A program made the position numbers and the translations under genes. From Woeseiaceae bacterium (lineage in GTDB: Bacteria > Pseudomonadota > Gammaproteobacteria > Steroidobacterales > Woeseiaceae), in NCBI GenBank assembly GCA_013043165.1, contig JABDOQ010000021.1, forward strand, positions 1 through 64,000: DNA of 64,000 nucleotides, given 5' to 3'. Positions 8,686-17,464 of this stretch are shown piece by piece; position 1 is the first letter of the stretch, and each line of letters begins with the position of its first letter. Under the pieces are notes generated by a model. That model saw only the letters and a list, made by a program, of their open reading frames with translations, was not told the DNA's origin and did not search any database.

Positions 8686-8922
8686 ATGTCTAAGGTTTGC
8701 CAAGTGACTGGGAAGCGGCCGCAGAGCGGCAACAACGTATCCCACGCAAAAAACAGAACCCGCCGCCGCTTTCTGCCGAATCTGCAGAGCAAGCGCTTCT
8801 GGATCGAATCCGAGAAACGCTACGTGCGCCTGCGCGTGTCGCACAAGGGCCTGCGGATCATCGACAAGCACGGCATCGAAAAAGTCCTGACCGACCTGCG
8901 TGCAAGCGGGCAGCGCGTTTAA
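8686..8922 (+). CDS. rpmB: 50S ribosomal protein L28
   Basis: The 78-residue basic protein has the L28 core: [17 protein letters not shown] at the start, [17 protein letters not shown] in the middle and [19 protein letters not shown] near the end. It binds 23S rRNA in the large subunit. Like the E. coli form, it has a single N-terminal Cys and no four-Cys zinc site. It is followed by rpmG after 18 bases, the standard rpmBG operon of Gammaproteobacteria. Confidence 0.97.
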   Translation: MSKVCQVTGKRPQSGNNVSHAKNRTRRRFLPNLQSKRFWIESEKRYVRLRVSHKGLRIIDKHGIEKVLTDLRASGQRV

Positions 8923-8940
8923 GCACCCGAGGAACCGACT

Positions 8941-9096
8941 ATGCGTGACAAAATCAAACTCGTTTCCAGTGCCGGAACCGGACATTACTACACGGTAACC
9001 AAGAACAAGCGCCTCCATCCTGAAAAGCTGGAGACCAAGAAGTACGATCCGACGATTCGGAAGCACGTGTTGTACAAGGAAGCCAAGATCAAATAG
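8941..9096 (+). CDS. rpmG: 50S ribosomal protein L33
   Basis: This 51-residue protein begins [17 protein letters not shown] and ends [12 protein letters not shown]. The [11 protein letters not shown] block is characteristic of L33. It has no cysteines, so it is the zinc-independent form as in E. coli. It follows rpmB and is closed by a strong terminator 19 bases after its stop, before mutM. Confidence 0.97.
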   Translation: MRDKIKLVSSAGTGHYYTVTKNKRLHPEKLETKKYDPTIRKHVLYKEAKIK

Positions 9097-9114
9097 CAAC
9101 GCTCCAACAGTTTC

Positions 9115-9141
9115 AAAAAGCCCCGCTCGACGGGGCTTTTT
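9115..9141 (+). terminator. Rho-independent terminator after rpmG
   Basis: GCCCCG and CGGGGC form a six-pair stem around the loop CTCGA, flanked by five A on the left and five T on the right. The symmetrical A/T flanks could allow function in both directions. It separates rpmBG from mutM. Confidence 0.92.
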
Positions 9142-9159
9142 ATTAGGGCACAATAGCGT

Positions 9160-9972
9160 ATGCCCGAACTACCTGAAGTCGAAACCAGCCGTCGCGGCAT
9201 CGAGCCGCACATTATCAACACGGCCATCTCGCGCGTTGTGATTCGCGAGCGGAGCCTGCGCTGGCCCGTTACGAAGGAGGTAGACCAAAACCTGCCGGGC
9301 CAGACCGTTACATCGGTGGGTCGCCGCGCAAAATACCTGCTGATCAATACGGAAATCGGCTCGGCCATTTTACATCTCGGCATGTCGGGCAGCGTTTGCA
9401 TCGTCGATCGTGACACACCGGCCAGTGTGCATGACCACGTCGACATCGAGTTTAGCTCGGGACTGATGTTGCGCTACCGCGATCCCCGGCGTTTCGGCTC
9501 CCTCCACTGGAGCAGGAATCCACTGTCGCATCCGCTGCTGAACAAACTCGGGCCGGAGCCGCTCGGCGACGAATTCAATGGCGACTACCTTTGGCAAATA
9601 TCACGGGACCGCAAGGTCAGCATCAAGCAGTTCATCATGAACGCCCACATTGTCGTCGGCGTTGGCAACATCTACGCGAGCGAAGCGCTGTTCGTGGCCG
9701 GCATCAATCCGCGGCGCGCGGCCGGGCGAATCTCGGCGCTTCGTTACGACGCGCTGGCTGATGCAATCAAGGAAGTCCTCAGCAGGGCGATCACGGCCGG
9801 CGGCACGACCTTGCGTGACTTCTACGGTGGCGATGGAGAGGCGGGCTACTTCCAGCAGCAGCTGCAAGCCTACGGCCGCGAAGACGAGCCGTGTCGACGC
9901 TGCAGCACGCCGATTACCGCGATTGTCCAGGGACAGCGCTCAACCTACTACTGCAAGAATTGCCAGACCTAG
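9160..9972 (+). CDS. mutM: Formamidopyrimidine-DNA glycosylase (Fpg/MutM)
   Basis: MutM removes 8-oxoguanine and formamidopyrimidines and nicks the strand by beta/delta elimination. The N-terminal catalytic PELPEVE (Pro after Met removal, Glu next) is intact. Lys in the HLGMSGS region, the GVGNIYASEALF helix-two-turn-helix block and the C-terminal zinc finger (CRRC then CKNC) are all present. At 270 residues it has the usual length. The start lies 18 bases after the rpmG terminator, so it probably has its own promoter or depends on read-through. Confidence 0.97.
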   Translation: MPELPEVETSRRGIEPHIINTAISRVVIRERSLRWPVTKEVDQNLPGQTVTSVGRRAKYLLINTEIGSAILHLGMSGSVCIVDRDTPASVHDHVDIEFSSGLMLRYRDPRRFGSLHWSRNPLSHPLLNKLGPEPLGDEFNGDYLWQISRDRKVSIKQFIMNAHIVVGVGNIYASEALFVAGINPRRAAGRISALRYDALADAIKEVLSRAITAGGTTLRDFYGGDGEAGYFQQQLQAYGREDEPCRRCSTPITAIVQGQRSTYYCKNCQT

Positions 9973-9975
9973 CGC

Positions 9976-10464
9976 TCAGTCGCGCCCACAGCGATCCAGC
10001 AAGGCGTGTTTCACATCCGGCGACACAAACTTGGACACGTCGCCGCCCAGGGAGGCAACCTCGCGAACGAGGCTTGATGAAATGAACGTGTATTTGTCTG
10101 TCGGCGTCAGGAAAACCGTTTCCACTTCTTCTGTCAGGTGACGGTTCATGTTGGCAAGCTGAAACTCATACTCGAAGTCAGAGACAGCTCGCAAACCGCG
10201 GATGATTACGGCAAGGCCATGCTCCCGGGCGAAGTCAACCGTGAGCCCTTCGTAGCCAGTGACCTCGATGTTCTTGATTTTCGACAGCGCTGCCTTGGCC
10301 AGCTCGACGCGCTCGCCGAAGGTAAACATCGGAGCCTTGGAGCCCGGGTGGGCGGCGATAGCGACCACGACCTTATCGTACAGGCGTGCCGCCCTGCGCA
10401 CGAGGTCTTCGTGTCCGAGTGTGATCGGATCAAACGTTCCGGGATACATTGCGGATACTTTCAT
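9976..10464 (-). CDS. coaD: Phosphopantetheine adenylyltransferase
   Basis: CoaD transfers AMP from ATP to 4'-phosphopantetheine, the fourth step of coenzyme A synthesis. The start at 10464 gives [18 protein letters not shown], the ATP-binding block with the T/H-x-G-H nucleotidyltransferase signature. [14 protein letters not shown] and the [14 protein letters not shown] motif near the C-terminus complete the family set. The product has 162 residues, the normal size; an upstream extension to 10512 reads into noncoding-like peptide and was rejected. It follows rsmD by 13 bases, a pairing conserved in many bacteria. Confidence 0.96.
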   Translation of the reverse strand: MKVSAMYPGTFDPITLGHEDLVRRAARLYDKVVVAIAAHPGSKAPMFTFGERVELAKAALSKIKNIEVTGYEGLTVDFAREHGLAVIIRGLRAVSDFEYEFQLANMNRHLTEEVETVFLTPTDKYTFISSSLVREVASLGGDVSKFVSPDVKHALLDRCGRD

Positions 10465-10477
10465 CGAGTGCGTCCTG

Positions 10478-11065
10478 TCATGTCCTTTGCCGAACCAGCA
10501 TATAACGGACACTGCCGGCCGTCTTGTTCTTTAGCACTTCCCAGCCCTCTGGCAAATCGGGCTCCGCCCTGGATCGTTCTTGCTCAATATAAATACAGGC
10601 ATCTTTTGTCAGCAGTTTTCGCTCAGCCAGCAGGCTGCACACTTCCTCGATCATGCCGGCTGCGAATGGCGGGTCCAGGAACACCAGGTCGAATTGTTCG
10701 GTGTTGTCGCCGCGAAGGTAGTTCAGCGCGTCCGTGTGCCGGACGACCGCTCCCGCCGCGCCCAGTGTCCTGATGTTGGCGTTTAGCGTACTGGCGGCCC
10801 GCATCGACTTTTCCACGAAAACGGCACTACCCGCGCCGCGCGACAATGCCTCCAGTCCCAGCGCGCCGGTTCCCGCAAACAGATCCAGGCAATGAGCGCC
10901 GTGGATGCGTGGCTCAAGCCAGTTGAACAATGTCTCGCGAATCCGCGCCGACGTCGGCCGCAGGCCCGCGACATCGGCGATATCCAACAGACGACTGCGC
11001 CAGTTTCCCGCTACAATACGCAGCCTTCCTGGCCGGGCTTTGCTCGTTTTTTGTCGCTTGGCCAT
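10478..11065 (-). CDS. rsmD: 16S rRNA (guanine966-N2)-methyltransferase RsmD
   Basis: The 195-residue enzyme methylates G966 of 16S rRNA in the small subunit. It shows the basic N-terminal entry [13 protein letters not shown], then [16 protein letters not shown], the SAM site [19 protein letters not shown] and the amino-methyltransferase motif FLDPPFA (DPPF). The gene is divergent from ftsY, with 35 bases between start codons, and is transcribed with coaD. Confidence 0.95.
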   Translation of the reverse strand: MAKRQKTSKARPGRLRIVAGNWRSRLLDIADVAGLRPTSARIRETLFNWLEPRIHGAHCLDLFAGTGALGLEALSRGAGSAVFVEKSMRAASTLNANIRTLGAAGAVVRHTDALNYLRGDNTEQFDLVFLDPPFAAGMIEEVCSLLAERKLLTKDACIYIEQERSRAEPDLPEGWEVLKNKTAGSVRYMLVRQRT

Positions 11066-11100
11066 GTTCTTCCTGCTGCCGGAATTAATAACGTATATCC

Positions 11101-12063
11101 ATGTTTGCCAAGAAAGAAAAGCCCGAGAAGCGTGCAGGCTTCATCAAGCGCCTCCGCGCACGCCTTAATCGTGGTGATAGCTGGCTCACTTACGATCTTG
11201 CCAACCTCGCGCCCGGCGGCAAGATCGACGAAGACGTTCTCGACGAACTCGAATCCTTGCTGGTTATGGCAGACGTCGGCGTTGACACGACCGAGCGCAT
11301 TGTTTCCGACCTGCAAAAAAGCCTGGCGCGCAAAGAGCTCAAAGACGTCGAGGCACTCCAAAAGGGTTTGCGAAAATCACTGTGCGAGATCCTCGCCCCG
11401 GTCGAGGCGCCGCTGTCGATAGGACCGGCTAACGGGCCGTTCGTCATACTGATGGTCGGCGTCAATGGTGCCGGGAAGACGACGACGATCGGCAAAATGG
11501 CGCGTCGATTCAAGGATGACGGCTATTCTGTGATGCTGGCCGCGGGCGACACGTTTCGCGCGGCCGCCGTCGAACAGCTGCAGGCGTGGGGTGAACGCAA
11601 CGATGTGCCGGTTATTTCGCAGCAGGCAGGCGCAGACCCGGCAGCCGTTATTTTCGATGCGTGGGACGCGGCGCGCGCGCGAGATATTGATATTCTGCTG
11701 GCCGACACGGCCGGCCGCTTGCAGAGTCAGAAGGGACTGATGGACGAGCTGGCCAAGGTCAAGCGCGTGCTGGCACGCCGCGACGATTCGGCGCCTCATG
11801 AAGTCATGCTGGTGCTCGACGCAAGCCAGGGCCAGAACGCGCTCGTGCAGGCGCAGAAATTCCACGACGCGCTGGGCCTCACCGGCATTACCGTCACGAA
11901 GTTGGATGGCAGCGCGAAGGGTGGCATTCTGCTGGCGATCGCTAACCAGCTGAAGGTGCCGGTGCGCTTCATCGGCATCGGCGAAGCCGCGGAGGACATG
12001 CAACCTTTCTCCGCGGAAGAATTTGTCGACGCGCTGCTCACATCGGGCACGCAGGGACCGTAA
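11101..12063 (+). CDS. ftsY: Signal recognition particle receptor FtsY
   Basis: FtsY is the membrane-associated GTPase that docks SRP-ribosome complexes at the translocon. The 320-residue protein has a short basic N-terminus, the helical N domain and the G domain with VNGAGKTTTIGKM (P-loop), AAGDTFRAAAVEQL, DTAGRLQSQKGLMDEL, and TKLDGSAKGGI near the C-terminus. The acidic A domain seen in E. coli is almost missing, as in many compact FtsY proteins. It begins the ftsY-ftsE-ftsX run, with nine bases before ftsE. Confidence 0.97.
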   Translation: MFAKKEKPEKRAGFIKRLRARLNRGDSWLTYDLANLAPGGKIDEDVLDELESLLVMADVGVDTTERIVSDLQKSLARKELKDVEALQKGLRKSLCEILAPVEAPLSIGPANGPFVILMVGVNGAGKTTTIGKMARRFKDDGYSVMLAAGDTFRAAAVEQLQAWGERNDVPVISQQAGADPAAVIFDAWDAARARDIDILLADTAGRLQSQKGLMDELAKVKRVLARRDDSAPHEVMLVLDASQGQNALVQAQKFHDALGLTGITVTKLDGSAKGGILLAIANQLKVPVRFIGIGEAAEDMQPFSAEEFVDALLTSGTQGP

Positions 12064-12072
12064 GCCGATTCC

Positions 12073-12744
12073 ATGATTCGACTCGAGAATGTCACGAAAA
12101 GTTACCCCGGAGGTCAGGAAGCTCTTTCCGGCCTGGACCTCTCGGTCGACAAAGGAGAAATGGTCTTTGTTACGGGACACTCCGGCGCCGGCAAAAGCAC
12201 GCTCCTGCGCCTTATTGCACTGATCGAACGCCCGACGAGCGGGCAGGTTATCGTCGACAACCAGAACACAAGCCGCGTCAAACGCCGCAAGATCCCGGCT
12301 TACCGGCGTCAGATAGGTATGGTTTTCCAGGATCACAAGCTGCTCTACGATCGTCCGGTATTCGACAACGTTGCGTTACCGCTCATCATTGCAGGCGTCA
12401 GTCGAGGTGACGCCGGGCGGCGCGTTCGTGCCGCGCTGGACCAGGTCAGTTTGTTGCATAAGGAAAAACAGAGCCCCGAAACGCTATCCGCCGGCGAACA
12501 GCAACGTGTCGGCATCGCGCGCGCTATCGTGACTCGCCCCAAGCTCCTGATTGCGGATGAACCAACGGGTAACCTGGATCCGGACCTCTCGCTTGAAGTC
12601 ATGCGAATATTTCGCCGCTTCAACGAGGTTGGCGTAACGCTCCTGATAGCGAGTCACGATATCTCGCTTATCGATCGCCTCGGCTGTCGTCGCATCGGGC
12701 TGGAGGAAGGCCGCCTTCAAGAGGAGGTCGATCCGTGGCAATGA
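12073..12744 (+). CDS. ftsE: Cell division ATP-binding protein FtsE
   Basis: FtsE is the ATPase of the FtsEX complex, which controls septal peptidoglycan hydrolases. Visible ABC features in 223 residues are Walker A GHSGAGKSTLL, the Q-loop VFQDHKLL, a signature segment of the form LSAGEQQRVGIARA, Walker B LLIADEPTG and the switch histidine in ASHD. Its final codons overlap the ftsX start by ten bases, and an AGGAGGT sits just ahead of ftsX within the ftsE coding region. Confidence 0.96.
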   Translation: MIRLENVTKSYPGGQEALSGLDLSVDKGEMVFVTGHSGAGKSTLLRLIALIERPTSGQVIVDNQNTSRVKRRKIPAYRRQIGMVFQDHKLLYDRPVFDNVALPLIIAGVSRGDAGRRVRAALDQVSLLHKEKQSPETLSAGEQQRVGIARAIVTRPKLLIADEPTGNLDPDLSLEVMRIFRRFNEVGVTLLIASHDISLIDRLGCRRIGLEEGRLQEEVDPWQ

Positions 12745-13700
12745 CCCGAAACGCCGATGCGGTCGCGCCGGTTCGATCTTCCGGGCCGCTGTCAACCTGG
12801 GTAACCCGCCACGTGAGTACGGCCATCGGCTCACTCGGTCGGCTGGTGCGCCAACCGTTTGCAAGCCTCATGATCATCCTGGTCATTGCCGTGACCCTGG
12901 CCATGCCGGCCGCGATCAATCTCATTGTCAAAAACGCAAGATCGGTGAGTGGCAGTTGGGATAACGCACTCGATTTTTCGGTATTTCTCAGGCAAGAGAT
13001 TTCGGTCAGCGAAGCCGAAGCGCTTGCACGATTGATTCGGCAACGTGCCGATATCGATACGGTTGAGTTCGTTTCGGCAGAGGACGCGCTTGCAGAATTC
13101 AAACGGCAATCGGGCTTTGCGGAAGCACTCGATCAGCTGCCCGACAATCCATTGCCACACACGCTGGTGGTTCGGCCCAGTGCCGGCAACACGAGCGCAT
13201 CGCTGATCCTGTTGCAGGAGGAAATTGGCAACCTGCCGGAGTCTGATTACGTCCAGATTGACACCGAATGGGTGCAACGATTTCACGCGATTCTGGATAT
13301 CGTGCGGCAGGCCATCTCGATTGGCGCCGCACTGCTCGGCGTGGCGATCATCGTTATCATCGGCAATACGATTCGTCTCGACATTGAGAACCGTCGTGAA
13401 GAGATCGAGGTCACAAAGTTGATAGGCGCCACCAATGCGTTTGTCCGACGCCCGTTTCTCTGGACGGGCTTCTGGTACGGCCTGTTTGGCGGATTGACGG
13501 CATTGGCTTTGGTCCATTACGGCCTGTTCATGCTGGAGGGCCCGGTCGCAAAGCTCTCGGGGCTTTATCAGAGCAATATCGCCGTCGCGTCCCTGGACCT
13601 CAGGGAAGCGGCAGCCATCATCGGTATCGGCGTCTTCCTGGGCCTGTTCGCATCCTGGTTCACGGCCGCGCGCCACATGCGGCGGATCGAACCGCGCTAG
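12735..13700 (+). CDS. ftsX: Cell division membrane protein FtsX
   Basis: FtsX partners FtsE at the septum and passes conformational signals to murein-hydrolase activators through its periplasmic loop. The 321-residue product has the expected four membrane segments: one near residues 45-67, then three in the C-terminal FtsX permease domain (RQAISIGAALLGVAIIVII and two later). The first start, GTG at 12735, lies six bases from AGGAGGT (12722-12728). The ATG at 12741 would overlap the ftsE stop as ATGA but sits 12 bases away, so GTG was preferred. An about 33-residue cytoplasmic tail precedes the first segment. Confidence 0.94.
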   Translation: MAMTRNADAVAPVRSSGPLSTWVTRHVSTAIGSLGRLVRQPFASLMIILVIAVTLAMPAAINLIVKNARSVSGSWDNALDFSVFLRQEISVSEAEALARLIRQRADIDTVEFVSAEDALAEFKRQSGFAEALDQLPDNPLPHTLVVRPSAGNTSASLILLQEEIGNLPESDYVQIDTEWVQRFHAILDIVRQAISIGAALLGVAIIVIIGNTIRLDIENRREEIEVTKLIGATNAFVRRPFLWTGFWYGLFGGLTALALVHYGLFMLEGPVAKLSGLYQSNIAVASLDLREAAAIIGIGVFLGLFASWFTAARHMRRIEPR

Positions 13701-13769
13701 TAACCCTGCGGGTCAGCGGGCCCGACGAGCCTTGTAACCGATTGTTTCTGTTAGATAAAAAATTCTTCC

Positions 13770-13775
13770 TATAAT
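13770..13775 (+). promoter_or_regulatory. Putative -10 element (TATAAT) of the rpoH promoter
   Basis: A perfect TATAAT lies 75 bases ahead of the rpoH start. No good -35 hexamer is seen at the right distance. If used, transcription would start near 13782, placing the CIRCE element just inside the transcript. Confidence 0.45.
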
Positions 13776-13790
13776 GAACTCCAGATCTTG

Positions 13791-13817
13791 TTAGCACTCT
13801 AATGCGGCGAGTGCTAA
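13791..13817 (+). promoter_or_regulatory. CIRCE operator (HrcA binding site) upstream of rpoH
   Basis: The sequence is TTAGCACTC, nine bases, GAGTGCTAA: a perfect match to the CIRCE inverted repeat bound by the heat-shock repressor HrcA. It lies 27 bases before the rpoH start codon and about 15 bases after the putative -10. As a DNA operator it would block rpoH transcription; as RNA it would also form a hairpin close to the ribosome binding site. Confidence 0.93.
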
Positions 13818-13844
13818 AATTATGTCCCAACATGGAGGTAGTTA

Positions 13845-14708
13845 ATGACGAACGCTATTGCGAACTTTAATCGTGATCTGGTACTGGCGGGCCCGGTAGG
13901 CAGTCTTGATGCCTATATCCAGGCCGTTGGTACGATCCCTGTGCTGTCCAAGGAGGACGAACAGGCGCTGGCCACCCGTTTCCGCGAGGAAGAAGACCTC
14001 GAGGCGGCTCGTGACCTGGTCATGGCGCACCTGCGATTCGTAGTTCACATCGCCAAGAGCTACACCGGCTACGGTCTGCCCCTGAACGACCTGATTCAGG
14101 AGGGCAACGTCGGCCTGATGAAAGCCGTCAAGCGTTTCGATCCGAGTTACGACGTGCGTCTCGTGTCATTTGCCGTCCACTGGATTCGCGCGGAAATCCA
14201 CGAATTCGTTCTCAAGAACTGGCGCATCGTGAAAGTCGCTACGACCAAAGCGCAGCGCAAACTGTTCTTCAATCTTCGCAGGGCAAAGAAGAGCCTTGCC
14301 TGGTTGTCAGCCGACGAGACTGCGGCGGTCGCCAATGATCTCGGCGTCAGTGAGAAGGAAGTCACCGAGATGGAGAAGCGCCTGCATTCGCGCGATGCTA
14401 TTTTCGATCCAACTCCGGATGCCGATGACGATCGCAATTTCACGCCGGCCGCTTATCTGCCGAGCCCGGATGCCGACCCTGCGACACTTGTCGAAACGGC
14501 CGACTGGAATACGGACGCAACGAACCGTATGGCATCCGCGCTCAAGATTCTCGACGACCGGTCCCGCCGCATTGTCGAACAGCGCTGGCTCAGTGAGAAA
14601 AAGATGACGCTGCACGAGCTTGCCGCGGAATACGGAATCTCAGCTGAACGAATTCGACAGCTCGAGACCAATGCCATCAAGAAACTTCGCAATGCGATGG
14701 CTGTGTAG
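13845..14708 (+). CDS. rpoH: RNA polymerase sigma factor RpoH (sigma32)
   Basis: RpoH directs RNA polymerase to heat-shock genes. The 287-residue protein has sigma region 2 (HLRFVVHIAKSYTGYGLPLNDLIQEG, split by the core-binding helix), the DVRLVSFAVHWIRAEIHEFV promoter-melting block and the RpoH box QRKLFFNLR, which distinguishes sigma32 from other group 3 factors. Region 4 has the helix-turn-helix SAERIRQLETNAIKKLR. A strong ribosome binding site GGAGG (13834-13838) is six bases before the ATG. Control by HrcA is suggested by the CIRCE site upstream. A terminator follows. Confidence 0.97.
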   Translation: MTNAIANFNRDLVLAGPVGSLDAYIQAVGTIPVLSKEDEQALATRFREEEDLEAARDLVMAHLRFVVHIAKSYTGYGLPLNDLIQEGNVGLMKAVKRFDPSYDVRLVSFAVHWIRAEIHEFVLKNWRIVKVATTKAQRKLFFNLRRAKKSLAWLSADETAAVANDLGVSEKEVTEMEKRLHSRDAIFDPTPDADDDRNFTPAAYLPSPDADPATLVETADWNTDATNRMASALKILDDRSRRIVEQRWLSEKKMTLHELAAEYGISAERIRQLETNAIKKLRNAMAV

Positions 14709-14728
14709 CGAGCGCTGAAAGATCAACG

Positions 14729-14757
14729 AAAAGGCCGCTCAACGAGCGGCCTTTTTT
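14729..14757 (+). terminator. Rho-independent terminator of rpoH
   Basis: GGCCGCTC and GAGCGGCC make an eight-pair stem with a three-base loop, followed by six T and preceded by four A. It lies 20 bases after the rpoH stop. Confidence 0.93.
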
Positions 14758-14845
14758 GTGGTTTTCCACTTCCTCGTCGAGAGTCTTGCCGTCGGTAGCG
14801 CACATAGCCTCCGTCTTCGACACCCAGCCGGTCGTGGCGCGCCAC

Positions 14846-14880
14846 AAAAAACGCGGCAGGCCATCCCTGGCCGCCGCGTT
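14846..14880 (-). terminator. Rho-independent terminator of the OmpA-like lipoprotein gene
   Basis: On the minus strand AACGCGGC pairs with GCCGCGTT around an inner GGCCA/TGGCC stem, followed by a run of T. It lies 20 bases beyond the stop of the gene at 14901-15578. Confidence 0.9.
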
Positions 14881-14900
14881 CGTTTGACGCTTCGCGCGTT

Positions 14901-15578
14901 CTAGCCGGCGGTTAGCGGCACCATCGTGATTTCAACACGACGATTGGCCTGGCGGCCGTCTGCCGTGTTGTTGTCTGCTACGGGGCGCAGCTCGCCCATA
15001 CCGACCGTGATCAGACGTTGCGGATTTATCCCCTGAGCCTTCAGGTACGTCGAAACCGACCCTGAGCGACGCTCTGACAAACTCTGGTTGTACGACTCGG
15101 ATCCTGTGTTGTCGGTGTGACCCGCAACCTCAACGACGGTCTTGTCGAATTCCTTGAGAACCTTGCCAACCGAATTCAGCACGTCGAAGAACGCCGGGCT
15201 CAAATCCGAGCTGTTGGTTGCGAACGTAACGTTGCCGGGCATATTGAGCGTAATATTATCGCCAATGCGGGTAACGCTGACACCCGTGCCTTCGAGTTCG
15301 GCGCGAAGTTTGGCTTCCTGGCGATCCTGGTAGTTGCCGATAGCACCACCGGCCAACGCGCCAACGCCAGCACCGATCAATGCGCGCTGCCTGCGTTCGA
15401 CCGCGTCATCACCGGAAATGAGGCCAACAACTGCGCCAGCCGCTGCACCAATCAAGGCACCCTTGGTGGCTTTGCTGGTCTTCTCTTCCCGCGTATACGG
15501 GTCCAACGTTTCACAGGCGCTCGCGAAGACGGCAAATACCGTCATTGCGAGGACGATCTTTTGAGACCTGGTAATCAT
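14901..15578 (-). CDS. OmpA-family lipoprotein with glycine zipper
   Basis: The 225-residue product starts with a lipoprotein signal ending FASAC (Cys at residue 22). Next is a glycine-zipper region (GALIGAAAGAVVGLISG and GAGVGALAGGAIGNY), then an OmpA-C peptidoglycan-binding domain with VEVAGHTDNTGSESYN and LSERRSGSVSTYLKAQG. The layout matches YiaD-type outer-membrane lipoproteins that link the outer membrane to peptidoglycan. It is a single gene ended by its own terminator and convergent with rpoH. Confidence 0.9.
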   Translation of the reverse strand: MITRSQKIVLAMTVFAVFASACETLDPYTREEKTSKATKGALIGAAAGAVVGLISGDDAVERRQRALIGAGVGALAGGAIGNYQDRQEAKLRAELEGTGVSVTRIGDNITLNMPGNVTFATNSSDLSPAFFDVLNSVGKVLKEFDKTVVEVAGHTDNTGSESYNQSLSERRSGSVSTYLKAQGINPQRLITVGMGELRPVADNNTADGRQANRRVEITMVPLTAG

Positions 15579-15753
15579 GTTCGTTCCTCTTGCCTACAGT
15601 AAATGGTGTGCATTGTAATGCCAAACTACCTGAACACAGACTTAATTAATGCGTTTATGTTCAGTAATTTCAATATGGATTGCCAGACTGTGGACCACGT
15701 CACAGGGCGCCTATTGTACGTGTAGAATGGCGGGTCGCCGAGCGAGAAAATCG

Positions 15754-16221
15754 ATGAGTGAAACCGACAACTGGCTGCTGCGCTACGAGCAAAACCACAG
15801 CGAGCTCAACAATCCATGGGTTTACTGGGCGGCCGTACCGATGGTCGTAACCGGCACGGTCGGGCTCCTGTGGGCCCTGCCAATCCCGGCGGAATTCTAT
15901 GAGATCTCTCCGCTGCTCAACTGGGGCAGCGCTTTTCTGATGGCGGCGACCATCTACTATTTCATTATATCCCTGTCGATCGCCATCGGCATGCTGCCGT
16001 TCCTGCTGGGTCTCGCGACGCTGCAACTCTGGCTGACGGCCTCCCCCTACCCCGCGCTTGGCGTATCGATCGGCCTCGTGGTCGCCGGCACGGTTGGGCT
16101 GGCCATGGGCCGTCGCGGCGCAGGAGGCATTCGCGCCATCCTGCAGGACCTGCAGCTCATGATGATCGGCCCGGCGTGGTTGCTGTCGGTCATCTACCGA
16201 CGATTCGGTATCCCTTATTAG
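15754..16221 (+). CDS. Mpo1-like (DUF962) membrane protein
   Basis: From the ATG at 15754 the 155-residue protein has four to five hydrophobic helices. Its entry, WLLRYEQNHSELNNPWVYW, matches the Mpo1/YGL010w family, in which a conserved His follows a Tyr and an Asn-containing helix start comes next. The yeast member is a 2-hydroxy fatty acid dioxygenase of the ER; the bacterial proteins are mostly untested, so activity here is inferred. A longer frame upstream to 15649 reads like noncoding sequence and was not used. It precedes gcdH by 63 bases. Confidence 0.75.
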   Translation: MSETDNWLLRYEQNHSELNNPWVYWAAVPMVVTGTVGLLWALPIPAEFYEISPLLNWGSAFLMAATIYYFIISLSIAIGMLPFLLGLATLQLWLTASPYPALGVSIGLVVAGTVGLAMGRRGAGGIRAILQDLQLMMIGPAWLLSVIYRRFGIPY

Positions 16222-16284
16222 ATGAATGCCACTGTAAGCTAGCTGGTCTAGAATCAACGCCCCACCCAACCCAGGACAACAGCC

Positions 16285-17454
16285 GTGAGCGCGCAACAAC
16301 TCGATCCTCTCGACCTGTATGACGTTCGTTCGGAACTGAGCGAAGACGAAATCATCGTGAAGGACACCGTCGCTCGATTCGTCGACGACAAGGTGATCCC
16401 GTTAATGCGTGAGGCGTTCGAGCAACACGTTTTCCCCCGCCACCTGGTCGGCGAAGTCGCGGAACTCGGACTGCTTGGCACGTCTATTGACGGCTACGAC
16501 TGCGCCGGGCTCAACAGCGTCAGCTACGGTCTGATCTGCCAGGAACTCGAGCGCGGCGACAGCGCGCTCAGGAGTTTCGTTTCGGTGCAGAGCAGCCTCG
16601 TGATGTTCCCGATTCATGCCTACGGGACCGAGGAACAAAAGCAGCGCTGGTTACCGGCGATGGCGCGCGGCGAAGCGATTGGCTGCTTTGGCCTGACCGA
16701 AGCACATGGTGGCTCGGATCCCGGCAACATGAAGACCCATGCAAAGCGCGACGGCGACGACTGGATACTGAATGGTTCCAAAATGTGGATTACCAATGCA
16801 ACGATCGCAGATGCGGCCGTTGTCTGGGCGATGACGGACGATGGTGTAAGAGGATTCATCGTCGAGAAGGGCATGCCGGGATATGAAGCGCAGGAGATCG
16901 AAAACAAGTTTTCCCTGCGAGCATCGGTAACGGGCGCGCTTTTCTTCAATGATGTCCGCCTTCCCGCAGCCAACCTGCTGCCCGGCATCTCTGGCATGAA
17001 GGGCCCGCTCAGCTGTCTGACCCAGGCACGCTACGGTATTACCTGGGGCGTTATCGGCGCTGCGCAAGCCTGTCTTGACGAAGCGATTAAATACACACAG
17101 GACCGTATTCTCTTTAACCGTCCTGTGTCCCACACACAGGCGATGCAGATTCGCCTCGCGGACATGAGTCGTCGTATCACGACGGCGCAGTTGCTGTCAC
17201 TGCGGCTCGGTCGCATCAAGGACAAGGGCCAGCTCAAACCGACTCAGGTGTCGCTCGCGAAATGGAACAATTGTCGCGCGGCACTCGACATTGCACGTGA
17301 CGCCCGGGATATCCTTGGCGGCGCCGGCATCAGCGCCGAGTACGTGCCGATTCGTCACATGCTGAACCTCGAAAGCGTCATTACCTATGAAGGAACCGAA
17401 ACGATTCACCAGCTCGTCGTCGGCAAGGAACTGACAGGAACGAACGCGTTCTGA
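16285..17454 (+). CDS. gcdH: Glutaryl-CoA dehydrogenase (acyl-CoA dehydrogenase family)
   Basis: The FAD enzyme oxidises and decarboxylates glutaryl-CoA to crotonyl-CoA in lysine and tryptophan breakdown. Marks in 389 residues are SFVSVQSSLVMFPIHAYG (substrate loop typical of GCDH), CFGLTEAHGGSDP (FAD-binding block), SKMWITNA, and YEGTETIHQLVVGKELTG with the catalytic Glu. The start is GTG. It appears to stand alone; the MATE gene begins ten bases after its stop. Assignment to GCDH over other acyl-CoA dehydrogenases rests on the SVQSSLVM block. Confidence 0.9.
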   Translation: MSAQQLDPLDLYDVRSELSEDEIIVKDTVARFVDDKVIPLMREAFEQHVFPRHLVGEVAELGLLGTSIDGYDCAGLNSVSYGLICQELERGDSALRSFVSVQSSLVMFPIHAYGTEEQKQRWLPAMARGEAIGCFGLTEAHGGSDPGNMKTHAKRDGDDWILNGSKMWITNATIADAAVVWAMTDDGVRGFIVEKGMPGYEAQEIENKFSLRASVTGALFFNDVRLPAANLLPGISGMKGPLSCLTQARYGITWGVIGAAQACLDEAIKYTQDRILFNRPVSHTQAMQIRLADMSRRITTAQLLSLRLGRIKDKGQLKPTQVSLAKWNNCRAALDIARDARDILGGAGISAEYVPIRHMLNLESVITYEGTETIHQLVVGKELTGTNAF

Positions 17455-17464
17455 TGAACACCGT

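Noticed and set aside
11377-12336. Open frame opposite ftsY
   Set aside because: Antisense to an unambiguous FtsY; no motif and shadow-like composition.
12831-13676. Open frame opposite ftsX
   Set aside because: Antisense to FtsX; no motif.
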